Shown: positions 33,931 through 45,120 of the stretch, piece after piece
Numbering within the stretch: position 1 is the first letter of the stretch
Layout: every line of letters starts with the position of its first letter
Origin: Sphagnum compactum
Lineage: Eukaryota; Bryophyta; Sphagnopsida; Sphagnales
Assembly: GCA_965153455.1 (NCBI GenBank)
Contig: OZ234493.1
Location: 29,316,213 to 29,380,212, forward strand
Length of the DNA stretch: 64,000 bases
Reading direction: 5' to 3'
The notes under the pieces: model-generated
Databases searched by the model: none
The model's input: the letters and a program-made list of their open reading frames with translations, nothing else
Told to the model about the DNA's origin: nothing
Translations under genes and position numbers: made by a program

Positions 33931-36900
33931 TTCTTACTCCATGGGGAATTTGTTTGGGAGTGGCACATAGTCTTCTTTTCCTTAAGGAAATTACTTCCTA
34001 AAGACAATTAACTTAAAATATATATTTAAATGTTCTATGAATTTTTTGATCCATTTCATTTGTTGGTAAAAATAATTGGGAAAAAAACCCTAGACCTTTG
34101 GGTTCAAGTGAGGATTTTAACAATTACATTCTTTGAGACTATTGATACTTACAATGTTAATCATTGTGTGGGTATAATGTAAAAAATTGAATTTTTTTCA
34201 TGTTGAACATTGTATTACAAATGTGTCAATCCCAATGCCGCATTTAATTTGTTGCTACTATTTAATGTTTGTCAACACAACACTAGTACAAACTAATGTT
34301 TGGGGTGGGTACCTACCTGCTTTGGTGGATAAGAATGGTTGGATCTAGTTCTATTCAATAAATACTAAATGGGAACAAAGTCTGGTTTTTAAAAATGGGA
34401 ACATTTGCTTCTTGATTCTTGTGTACGGAATTGGGACCAAAAGTTCAAATCCATTTGTTTAATCCAAAAACAATTTCATTAATATGGAAGGTTAATCAAA
34501 AGTTAACCAATAATTAATTGTTGCTTTTAATCCATGTTAGTAAGAAACATGAAATTGAAACTAAGTTTGATTTTTAGAACCAATTTTTTGAAAAAAAGAA
34601 TCAAACTTGAAACTAGATTAGTAGTTCCATTTGTGTGAAATTGGGGCCAAGACAATTTTAATTATTTTTTTTAGACCAAGAGGTTTTCATAGAAGAAAAA
34701 ACCACCCAACACCAATACAAAATACAAACTATATGTGAGAAGAAAAAGGTTACCTTGGAGCCTCAATTGACAAATCATGTACAAAATGTGCTCACACTGG
34801 AAGAATGAAACATCCCTATATTAAAGACCTAAAATAAACAAGTATTCAAGTTGAAACTCGAAACCTTTCATGAAAGGCAAATTTGTGAGTTGGTTAACAA
34901 AATAGGAATATGTGTATTTTTATTCATTTGGACCTAAATGTAAGAAATAACAACATATGAGTTTCAATCTGCCCATCAACTTAGTCAAAGTCATAATATA
35001 TTTTATACGACTCTTAGTCAACTTGGTAAAATTTTGGACTCTAATTTCACTAACACCTTGTGATGTAGGTTCTTGTCTTAGAATTATAGAAAGGGCTAAA
35101 ACAAAACAAACACTTGAGCCAATAAATGTTTAACCCTTATTGACATTTGACAAAACAGTCCTAATACAAAAGTTGGACCATACCTCACAAGTGTGCCCAA
35201 AAGTGAGGAATTTTGTTGAAATTTTAAAAATCCAATTTTGTAGAATTGTACCATACTTCAAGTTGAATCCTTTGATTTTAAAAAAAAAAGACTTGGTTCA
35301 AAAATGGAAAATCCCCACTGTTGAAATTTTAGTTTTTAAAAATTTGGGTAACTAAATCAAAATTACAAGTTTACACCAAGATACTATGTTTTATCGATGA
35401 TAAAAATTCTAAGGTATATAGAAAACATCTATATGCACAATGTGAAAAAAATATTGTGCAAAATCAAATTGAGATGAGGAAGAAATGGATGGTCAAATTT
35501 CGCCATCCAATGTAACTCTACACAAAATCATACAAAATTCATCTAATTCTAGGCAAAAACAAATCACTAGTGTTTGGGACTATTTTTAACCTTGATTTTT
35601 TTTGCACACCTTGTATGAGCTAACCCCTTTCACATGTTCCTTAGTTTTGTAACATGGGCAAAGAGCAAAATTTAGAAGTGGAGTTGTTAAATGTTGCCCA
35701 AGCTTGAAAAAACTTGCCAATGTGGCTCAAGAAATTAAAATGGGACATTGTAAGTGTGAAAAAGATGGTATAACATGTTCCTTATACTATGAGCATGTCA
35801 ATTTTTTGCCTCCTTCATTGTTGGTAGGAAAAACAGTGAGGTGGCAAACCATATTGGTTTGTTTGACCATACGAGGGTTAAACACCTTATATCTTTGGGG
35901 ACATGCTCACATTCTCCAAATCCAATGTTGTGTGCAAATTGTTATTTGATGACCTCGAGCTATCATGGTTTTCAAACAATGTGAACTTTTGTATCGGTGA
36001 AGGGACTTTTTTGAAACCCTTAAGGCTTATGGATTAATGCTAATGAGAGCTATTAGGTTATCACATATAATTGAGCCATGGGAGTAGCAAGATTATGTGC
36101 AATAATTAAACAACTTGGGTTACTTACCAAACATAGCCGGTTGGTGAATGGGTGTTGAGCACATTCATGTTCACCTCCCATTAGACATAGTAGAAATTTG
36201 TGAATGGTGTGTGTTCCTGTGAATGTTGGCATGGGTTATGGAAGTCCAACAACCAAGCATGCTCTTGAGAACTTGGAGGTGGGTTATAGACTTGGTCAAT
36301 CTAGTGGCATCACACACAAGGGTTATGAGTTATAACTAATGTTATTTTGGTATTAGGAAAATCTTAGGTACAAACCTAGGTATGCATTAAGGTATAAAGG
36401 GCTTTACCCATAGGTTATCAAAGTTACAAGAAACAAGTTGAAAACCTTGTTAGTTTTAGGTGAAGGCAGTACGTTAGGTTTATCTAAACATATGGGTTTA
36501 AGGTTTTGCAAAACTTGTGTGATACCAGCGCCTAGTCACTTGCATTGAGCTCCAAAATGGAGAAATTGGTACAATTAGGTTACTTTTACATGTTTATGAT
36601 TTATGAATGACTTATTTGTAAATGGTGGTGTAGATTTGATAGGATCCCTTTTGCATTTAGGAATCATTCTTGAACTTTCATTTGCTATTTCCTAGAGGAC
36701 TTGTATATTAGAGGTAATTTGTTTTTACTTTTTTGTTCATTTCCCTTGTGTCGATTCTTTTCATGTTTCTTTGTGTTTTGCATATTTGCATTACGTTTAA
36801 TGTTTTTTGTGTTTCCAATGTCTTGTGTGTTTTTTGTGTTTGTGGTTTGTTAAAGGTTGAATCAACTTTGGATATGGATGTGTTTGAGCTGCTAGATTTT

Positions 36901-37459
36901 TATATAGATGAATTTCACATTGTAGGTTTGGTAATTTGTTTGTTAACAAACTTGAAAGTTTTATGTTATCAAGGGAGGTGTTGCAAGTTGAAGCTGTAGC
37001 TGATGAAGAACAATGAGTTGAAGAAGAAGCATTTTGGAAATAATGATTGACACAATTCATCACTAACCAAAGTTTCTAAGTTCCATTTCACCATATAGCA
37101 AAGTCATGGATTTTTTTCATGTTGAATGACAATAGCATTGAGGTCAACATGCAAGGAATGCAATTCAAGAGGTGTGTGATGTGTCACCTTTTTCAAAATT
37201 CTACAAGTTTTCATAGTTCAACCAAAGTCCCATAAAGGTTTTATAATTTACAACCTTAACCATAGCATCACGACCATGAAAAAACATGTTACAAATGAAC
37301 ATGGTTAGGATTTGGTGAAATACATGGCATGCAAAAATGATATATAGGGTAGAGATGGTGATAAATGGCAAAAATGTAAGCACAAGTTTTTTGTCATGCT
37401 TACAACCATTTATGATTTGTCTAGAATTGTGAAAGTTTACAAAAAAATGTAACCCAATT
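33931..37459. other. AT-rich intergenic DNA
   Basis: No recognised gene. A right end resembling the MITE termini (AACCACCCAACACC) lies near 34707. ORFs at 35140-35355, 35704-35949 and 36733-36999 show no family motif I can name. The last part may include unrecognised 5' remains of the adjacent hAT copy. Confidence 0.35.
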
Positions 37460-38964
37460 AAAATGGGGTTCATTGAATATCTTGTTTTGATGATTGCTAA
37501 GGGCTATATGCCATTGTTTATAATGGAAAGTCCTTGGTTGAAGTGAATCGTGCTACATCTTTGTGATTAATGATAATTTCTTTTTTTCAAACAATCTATT
37601 TATGAACACCTTCTTGTTCTATAAAAAACCATGGAAACTAATGTGTTTTTTGCCATTGGTCAATGTGCAACTATGACAACAATGTTTGGCTTGTGGATGT
37701 CAAGGTTAAGCTATGACACATTTTCCTTGGTCATCAATTTCATTAACCAAAGTTGGGTTCCTTGTCACATAATTGTTGGACTATTTGAAGCGCCTAATAT
37801 TTTTGGTGTAGCTTTTATAGAGCAAGTAAGGTTATATTGGTTGAATTCAATTTGACAAATAAAGTCATCGCATATGTCAAGGATGAAGGAACCACTTTGA
37901 ATTATTTCACAATTGCCCTCACTTTTGTTGTGTCATATTGAACCTTTACAATTACCTTAGTCATTTGTTGACTTTGTTTTGGTCATGTTATGTCAAAGGC
38001 ATGTCAATATGTCATAAATGAAGTTAAAGTAAATGTGGGCATGAAGCAAGTCAATTTGAAAGATGCACATGCTATTCTCCAAAAGATAATTACTTTGATT
38101 AAAAAGTCCGAAAGGAGTAGACATGAATGGGAGAAGGTTTGCTATGAAGCTAACACGTTGCACAAAACTCAAAACCCTTGTGAAAACATGTTTTGCTTTG
38201 AATGTAATTTTATTCCAAGAAACCTTAGAATACATGAATGCTATTAACATCTATTACATTCAACAAAGTTATATCTATAGATTATAGTTCCCAACAAAAT
38301 TACATGGACAATGTAATTGAAACCCTAAATTCAATTGTTCATTAGTGTTTGTTGAATCATTGTAAAAGGTATTGGTTATTATATGACGTGCTGTTTACTA
38401 GTTCAGTGATCATCAGGATAATGGGGAAGGAGTATGTGCATCAAGTTGCTATTGTTCCTTCACTTTAGTGTGATGAATTTGCTTGAAGATAAAAAAAATT
38501 GTATGGCAAAATGACTACTAAAGTCATTAACATGTGTCCTTTTCTAGGTTTTGGAAAAATCTTCTTCCGAAAAAAAACTCATAACATGGTTGCTTTGATG
38601 TTGGATCTACATTTCAAAGGCATGAATTACATTTTGATCACATTGGTAGGGATCAAGTTGCCACATTAGTGAAACAATATGATGATTTGGTTGTGTTGCC
38701 CTTGTTGAAAGTTGTTATGGGTTTATTGAATCTAGATCAAGTTTAGATTTAGTTTCTTCAACACTTGAGCTATTTTCGACTTTGATTGGGTTGTTTGGTT
38801 CAATAGCTTCAACACAAGAGGCTATTGAAGGTCTTTCCAAAATTGAGTTATCTTTGCTTTGTACCTTCCATGTGAAGAATCTCCTTCAAAAGGATCTAGG
38901 TCGGATCCTTCTCTTGTGCCCAAAAATCATTAAAGTGTTTCTAATAACCTTACAAAGTCTCTAA
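37460..38964 (+). pseudogene. hAT-family transposase pseudogene, copy 1
   Basis: Fragments in changing frames follow the order of a plant hAT transposase with DUF659-like region. They are FIEYLVLMIAKGYMPLFIME, LWMSRLSYDTFSLVINFINQ (37694-37750), NKVIAYVKDEGTTLNYFTIA, CFGHVMSKACQYVINEVKV (about 37980), KSERSRHEWEKVC, MVALMLDLHFKGMNYI, and a late KQYDDLVVLPLLKVVMG. Frameshifts and stops separate the pieces and the C-terminal dimerisation block is not seen. Closely similar peptides occur in the minus-strand copy at 43640-45120. Confidence 0.75.
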
Positions 38965-39084
38965 GGTAGTATGCAATGTTCCATCATAAAATCATCCTAA
39001 ATGTCAACTAACCAAATTGATAATTCTTCGCAATGAAAACTCTCCAAAAGCCTGTAAACCCAAAATGTAATTGAGTGGGAACTG

Positions 39085-39300
39085 AAAGGGCTCCATAATT
39101 CTGATACCAATTGTGCTTTCACATTAATTAGATGAGGTTCCTCCCAAGTTCAAAATTCTTTTTTGGTGCAATGAACCCAACTTGATTGGCCCATCACTCA
39201 AAAAAAATGAAACTATGGAGGCTCCCCAATATAGAAGGTTCGATTTTGAAGTATAGAGTTCCCCCCTGCCCCCTCCCCCCTTCAAATAAAAAGCTTGCAT
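39085..39300 (-). mobile_element. LTR-like end with primer-binding-site-like motif, copy 2
   Basis: On the minus strand the segment ends ..ATCTAATTAATGTGAAAGCA and then TTGGTATCAGAATTATGGAG. The latter resembles the initiator-tRNA-Met primer binding site TGGTATCAGAGC used by Copia and TRIM elements. The upstream ~150 bp matches 27686-27832 in opposite orientation. No gag or pol coding sequence is nearby. Confidence 0.45.
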
Positions 39301-41384
39301 GGAATGTCGACTGTCCACCTTCCAAGTGGAAAACAAAACTCTGAACACCAAACACAACTTGAAAAAAGAAAAGACCAAGTTGGTGCAACTTGGAAGAGTA
39401 TGCTGGATTTGGTAAAAGCAGAGTCTAGTTCGTCGTTTTGCACTGTGCATAATAAGCAAATCCCTACCCCCTAGTTTCTTATTTTCAATGTCAACTCAGC
39501 TCAAATTGATTTTGCTTGTTGCTTGTCCCATGTAAGTACCCTAGTAGGCTAGGGTCAGAGTTGTTGTGATTGTCTTTTTATCATTTTCCACGACAAGATG
39601 ACCACTCATCGCACATTGTCATCATAGTAGTACAAACTACAAAACACAAAACACCTCTATGTCCCCCCCCCCACACAATCTGGTGCTTAAAAATGTCCCC
39701 AAAAAATCATGCATCTATTGCACTTCTCCCAATGCTAACATTTTATTCGATTGTAATGAACCACAGAAGCTGAAGCAAATGATCTATGATATTTGCATGG
39801 TCTTATATGGGGTGTGTGCCGTTCAGTCAAGAGCTTTATATTCACGGCCCATGCATGCCCCATAAGATTTTGGGTTCTAGTGGAGGGCCATTAGGTCCTC
39901 TGAAAATATTCTATCAACTTGGGGGCAGCATAATTGTCGTAAGCCTTATGCAATGCACTCTGATGATGATGCCTTTTGAAACTTCCATAAGCAAAAGTGA
40001 AGGGTAGAAAAAGGAGGAAAAAATATCTGAAACCCTGACAAATGAAACCCTAAACGACAATGCATGCACTTTGTTTATTCTTTTGTTAAATATAACGGAT
40101 AGAAGTGGAAATTTCTGGATTTCGCTTTAGTTGGAAAAAGAATGATTTTTATTTTTTCTTTTGGGGGTGTTATGTTACATCCTAAACAGCAAAGCCTATT
40201 GCATTTCATACTGAGATTTAATAAAATTTCCTTACTTGAAAGAAGGAATAGGGGGTGAAAGGAGGCCCACAGACAGGGTGAAGTTATGGATAACTCTAAT
40301 GTCATTGTTCTCCCAGAGCATTTGTAACTGAAGATCACATCACAATATGCACACATCCCTTCCCCTAGAGAATGTGGTTGAGCCTGTGAGTCAATTCTCT
40401 TCTCTCTTGGGTCTTCAGACATTAGGCCTACTTACATAGTGCCAAAATAGAGAGGCCGGATATTAAAGAGTAACAGTCAAGGAGGCCCACTGAGGACCAG
40501 ATCCACCATTGCCCAGCCCATAAGCTCTTCACATGGGGTTTCAAAGTGATGGCCAGGAAGTGAGGTGAAGAACCGGAGATGAAAAATCCCCATGCTCACT
40601 TCTATGGGACACAGAACTCAACCACTCATGCAATGACATGAGAGAGGAGGAGGCCATGCTGACTTGTATCAGGCACAATACTTGACCACACATGCAATGA
40701 ATGATAGGAGAGGAGTAATAGACCATGCTCTCCCTCGTATTGCATCATCAGACATAGTAGTACTCTACTGTGGGGTGCCATGACATGAGAGGAGGAGAGA
40801 CTTCAGCAGCCATCCCAACCAAACTATCCATTGTCTGGCTTTGGAAGCTTCAAACAACCAAATGAAACCATTTGAGTCCCCAGAATCAGTCCTGGTCTCC
40901 TTGCCCCCCAGAGTGATGGAAGCTATCAATTCCAAGTCACTAAAATCAACAAGTGTCGAGTGAGTGTTGAGGACAAGGAAGGTGTGAAGCTAAAGCATTT
41001 CTTGCAACATACATTAGTACCTTTTTTTTGGGTTTCTTTGTCGTTTTTTCAACAAAAAAACATTAGAAATTTTTGTGAATCTTTTTAAGTGCAAATTCAA
41101 CCACTTTTGATAATTTTGTGCAAACATTGCCCAAATTTCAGATTTTTGGCATAGGTGGCATACTTCTTTTTTATTTTCTTATTTTTTGGCAATTCCAAAA
41201 TTTAATTATTAATGCCTAACCAGGCTACATACTACAGTAGTATGCGCACCAAGAAGAATGAATGGAGTACAGCAGATGCAAGTTCCATTTATGTTGGATG
41301 GACCAGAGAGAACTCAGGAGCTTCTCACAATGGGGACCCAAACCTCTGGACAGTATCTTCTTATATCTAAGGGCAAGCCTGGCC
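39301..41384. other. Intergenic DNA with a small tandem repeat
   Basis: At 40590, 40654 and 40723 a ~64-70 bp unit starting CCATGCTC(A)C and ending in GACATGAGAGAGGAGGAG-like sequence repeats. Runs of C occur near 39662. ORF 40075-40422 minus has no recognised domain. Confidence 0.45.
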
Positions 41385-41490
41385 CCAGTGAACCAGCACC
41401 CACCAGCTCACCATGCAGGATGGATGATGTGTGGACAGAAAACATTTTTTCATTGTATTCCTGTCCCATAGCTAACCACAGTGTTTAGCT
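41385..41490 (+). repeat. Dispersed repeat copy B (boundary-core family)
   Basis: CCAGTGAACCAGCACCCACC starts a ~105 bp block matching 27380-27490 in the same orientation. Its first 30 bp match the composite cores at 13663 and 22540 (inverted) and the site at 42884. Confidence 0.75.
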
Positions 41491-41602
41491 ATGTGTTGAC
41501 CATGCACAGTTAGCCACCAAGTGCGGCCTTACCTTCTTACCCTTCTATGTAGGTAGCTAAGTAGAAGGGTATGTAACAAGCAAAGACCCATTCAGTTTTA
41601 CA

Positions 41603-41782
41603 AAAGGTTATTTGGTTGGTTCTTAGAATTTGGAGAACTGTGATTATATATCAGAACCAGTTCTCAAATATTTTTTAAAAAACCTGCTTATGTATCAGAA
41701 ATTGTTTTTAAAAACCATGGTTATATATATCTTAGAGAACCACATGTTATCAGTTTCCATTTGTGATAACCACCCAACACTG
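41603..41782. mobile_element. Possible hAT-like MITE
   Basis: The right end AACCACCCAACACTG is the complement of the hAT-like terminus CAGTGTTGGGTGGTT. The left end (GGTTATTTGGTTGGTTCTTA) is a weak inverted match. Interior palindromes with GAACCAGTTCTC and AACCATGGTTATAT resemble the related elements. No clear target duplication. Confidence 0.35.
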
Positions 41783-41826
41783 GTTTACACCGTAGCTGAA
41801 CCTTGGAACCTCAGCAACTCAATTGT

Positions 41827-42962
41827 GGTTCATCCACAACTAAGTCATAATAGGTTTCCAATTGGTTTCCAATGGATGGTGCCTTGGTGGGTTTTGGGTA
41901 CATAACCAGGTGAACCCTCACATGTGGCCTTCAAGGAAGGGTGGCCTGGTTGCATATTGTTAGAAAGTTTGTTGGGGTTCCAAAAATCGTTTCGATCTCT
42001 AAACTGTTTTGTGAAAGATTTGGGAAACAACAGTACTTGGCCTTAATATATTAAGTACTTTCTAAGTGGTTTTTTTTTGGGAAGAAACAATAAATCAATC
42101 TTGAAACTTTCACATTTTAACGAACATAAGGTACACATTCATGAAATAGTTTACTTAAGGAACCTAAGCAACAGCCATAGACCTTTTAGAAGGCCCAACT
42201 TTAGTAGTTGGGATTCGGGAACTTGGAGGGCTTGGTAGTGCAATTGTGTCCTTTGAGATATTTGTTATCCAAACATCTAGGATAGTTCATGGTTACATTT
42301 TAGGGATTTGTACATTTTAGGGAAAGAACATCGATGCAAGCTTCACAAGTACATGAAACTTTGCATGCTATTCACACATTGTATTGGAAAATCTGAGTGT
42401 GGGTTACACCTTGCTTTGAGGAAACTCTGAACACAAACCAACCATTTGGTTTTTCCCATTTTTCAATATATGCATGTTTAGAATATACCCTGATTTGGTT
42501 TGCGTGCAAAATGAACAAATCTTTTTCTTAAAGACTCGACCACAAAACTGGACACTTGAAGCAGTCAAAATCTTTGTGTGGTGCTAATACAAATTGAAAG
42601 GCTTGAAGCCTTGGAGTTTGGAAATGGTGCTAACAAATCTACCATTAATTAGTTTGACATTCAATAAGACCAAAAATAATGTGAGCCCTTTCAACTCCAA
42701 TTTTCCTGATGGAAAATGTTAAATAAGTCAAGTAAGTAAATAAATAGATAGATAAATAAATAAATAGGCCAAGGGTTTTTACTGCCAGCAGTACAAAAGT
42801 CCAGCCAAATGTTTTTCTCTCAGCATGCCCTTTGCCCCTTTAAGATGTACCTAAGTGCGAAAGAAAATGGTGTCCATAACTGCCCAGAGTAAACCAGCAC
42901 CCACCAGCACACCATCCATCCACTGGATGCCCGTTATGACTGAGCTGTGGATGAACCTCAAC
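41827..42962. repeat. Inverted repeat pair ~1.1 kb apart
   Basis: GTGGTTCATCCACAACTAAG..ATGGATGGTGCC at 41827-41893 is present inverted at about 42893-42962 (CACCATCCATCCACTGG..CTGAGCTGTGGATGAACC). The right arm overlaps the boundary core at 42884-42925. The interval holds no recognised gene; it includes a TAAA/TAGA microsatellite near 42735-42762. It may be a small nonautonomous element related to the composite. Confidence 0.45.
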
Positions 42963-43639
42963 TAAGGTAATATATGATTTGAATGGGTTACAAATACTTT
43001 TTTGGAAAATAACAAGATATTGAACATTCAACAACAAAGGAAAAAATAAAAATTGATCGACCACACATTTCTTTGATTCATGGGGCCATAAGTTGAAACA
43101 TGATATTGCATATCTTCCACCAATCACATGTTGGGAATCAAAATTCTCCTAGAATGTTATAGCCATTATAATATCAAAACCTATAAATTCAAAACCCTTT
43201 TCATGAATTTACCCTCACCTCGAACCCAATCACTCAAGGATTATACTCAAACAACAACAAGGATGGTTGTGTAATGATTATTAAATATTATCTACCACAT
43301 CCCCCTTATGAACCGGTATGGTATTTAGTATTGACCCTTGAACTATCATATCCACCTAATCCACATTGAGATACGTCATAATCAAACACCCAAATTGGTC
43401 CGATCCTCATGTTAAATATTCTATACCTATCAATTTGGCATGTTTTCAAAGGCTTTCGCAATGCTAGATTCAAATGTCACTGCTGATTCCGATATTTTGT
43501 AACCTATCTATGCTAATGGTTGATATTTTGTAACAACCAAGATGTACTAATTCATGACTTAACCTATGGACCTTCATTATAGGGATTGCAACCTAGGGTG
43601 CACATTTTTGCTTCAATTCATGCTTAAAGTGAAGTGCCC
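42963..43639. other. Intergenic DNA, nothing recognised
   Basis: AT-rich with no credible ORF or repeat seen. Confidence 0.4.
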
Positions 43640-45120
43640 TAGTTACCTCATTACGAGGTATAGTAGGTCATGTAGGGCAAATTTTACCAAACGCAAATGA
43701 AAGCAAAGGAAAAAACATGGAAAAAAAAATTGAAACAAAAAATAATAAATAGTTCGAAGGAAGAAATTCAAGTTCATAAATCTAGAAGGAGAAAAGTTAT
43801 GCCAAAGGGGGCTATAGGTGAGAGGTAAAATGAGCATGTTGTTCCTAGATGCACTGAACATTATCGTCACTAACAATGTCATATAGATAAAACATTTGCA
43901 CAAACATTTTGTAAAATGCAAATGTTGATAACATTGCAAGAACACAGGTAATAAAGATTTTGTCATACTTTTCAACAATTGTAATACCCTACTCTCTCTC
44001 TCCCAATGTATGAGGGGTCAAGCGAAGGGTTTTATAAGCAAGATCTAACATTAATGACAACATCTTATGGGCTCTCTTTCTCATCATACATTTTAAAGAA
44101 CAAAAAGAAAAAAATTCAAAATGAAACAAACTTCTTATTATTTTTCACAGCCAAAATTCTTCACCCCACACCATGCTCTTTAGATAGAAAATCAACATGA
44201 TCCAAATATTAGATTCATTTTGACATTTCAAATTTCTGATTTGTTGCATGAATTGAAAGCCCATGTCCTTGAGATTGATTCAAAATGTAAGTTGCCACCG
44301 TAGAATAAAAATTATCAACAATAATTTAAAAACATTTGGGAAGTGGTGAAGACTAAAAACCAATTATAGCTTAACATAGCAATTCCCTCTTTCTCTCCAT
44401 AACATTTTGGAATTGCAAGGCCTTTAGAAAGATGATAATTTTGTTACCTAACCTACAAAAGAAGAAAACCATTATTTGTTTTTGAAATCAACAAATAGAA
44501 CTTCAATATCACCACTACAAAAAGAAAACTGAAAATGAAAAGCTTATGAAAAGAAAATGAAAGTTGAATAGCTTATGAGTGTGTTCAGTTTTCATTGGGT
44601 GCCAAACCAAAATTTACATAAGCTTTCATCCATTCTTGTCAACCATTTGCAGATTTTTTTTTCTTTGTTAGTAGCATAGTAACAAGTCTTGGAACATGCA
44701 TGTCCAAAGCTTGTATGTTGAAAAGTTTTTCGTATTCCAAGCACATAACAATTGATCACATATTGTTAAGCCAAAGTCATTGCATAAAGATTGAACCTTC
44801 ATCTTTCACATAAGTAAAATTCTTGTTCTTCAACTCATATTATAAAAGAGTGAAATAAGTAAAATTCTTGTTCTTCAACTCATATTATAAAAGAGTGAAA
44901 CTTTGTTGGGAATATTTGACCCCCTATTTGAGTTGTTTGAAATAATCCAAGAGCCGCATGTTTAGGTTGCCCTTTAACATTTGAAAAGTTGACAAGTGCA
45001 AATACACTATGTGCCACATTTGACACCCCTAAATCAAAATTTGTTGTCACATATACACATTTTGCTAACATAGGGAGTATACATATATGTTTTGACTTCT
45101 CAACCATAATTGATAACATT
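43640..45120 (-). pseudogene. hAT-family transposase pseudogene, copy 2
   Basis: On the minus strand, peptides of the same hAT subfamily as 37460-38964 appear in order. They are CILPMLAKCVYVTTNFDLGV, HSVFALVNFSNVKGQPKHAA, LKNKNFTYVKDEGS, SFGHACSKTCYYATNKEK, QEWMKAYVNFGLAPN, MLSLMLDLAYKTLRLTP, and IVEKYDK followed by LAMLSTFAFYK-like sequence. Multiple frameshifts and stops make it inactive. A perfect 45 bp tandem duplication (44811-44855, 44856-44900) within it is younger than the decay. Confidence 0.7.
44811..44900. repeat. Perfect 45 bp tandem duplication
   Basis: Two identical units beginning TAAGTAAAATTCTTGTTCTT lie head to tail inside the hAT pseudogene. Full identity indicates a recent event or an assembly artefact. 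Confidence 0.9.
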
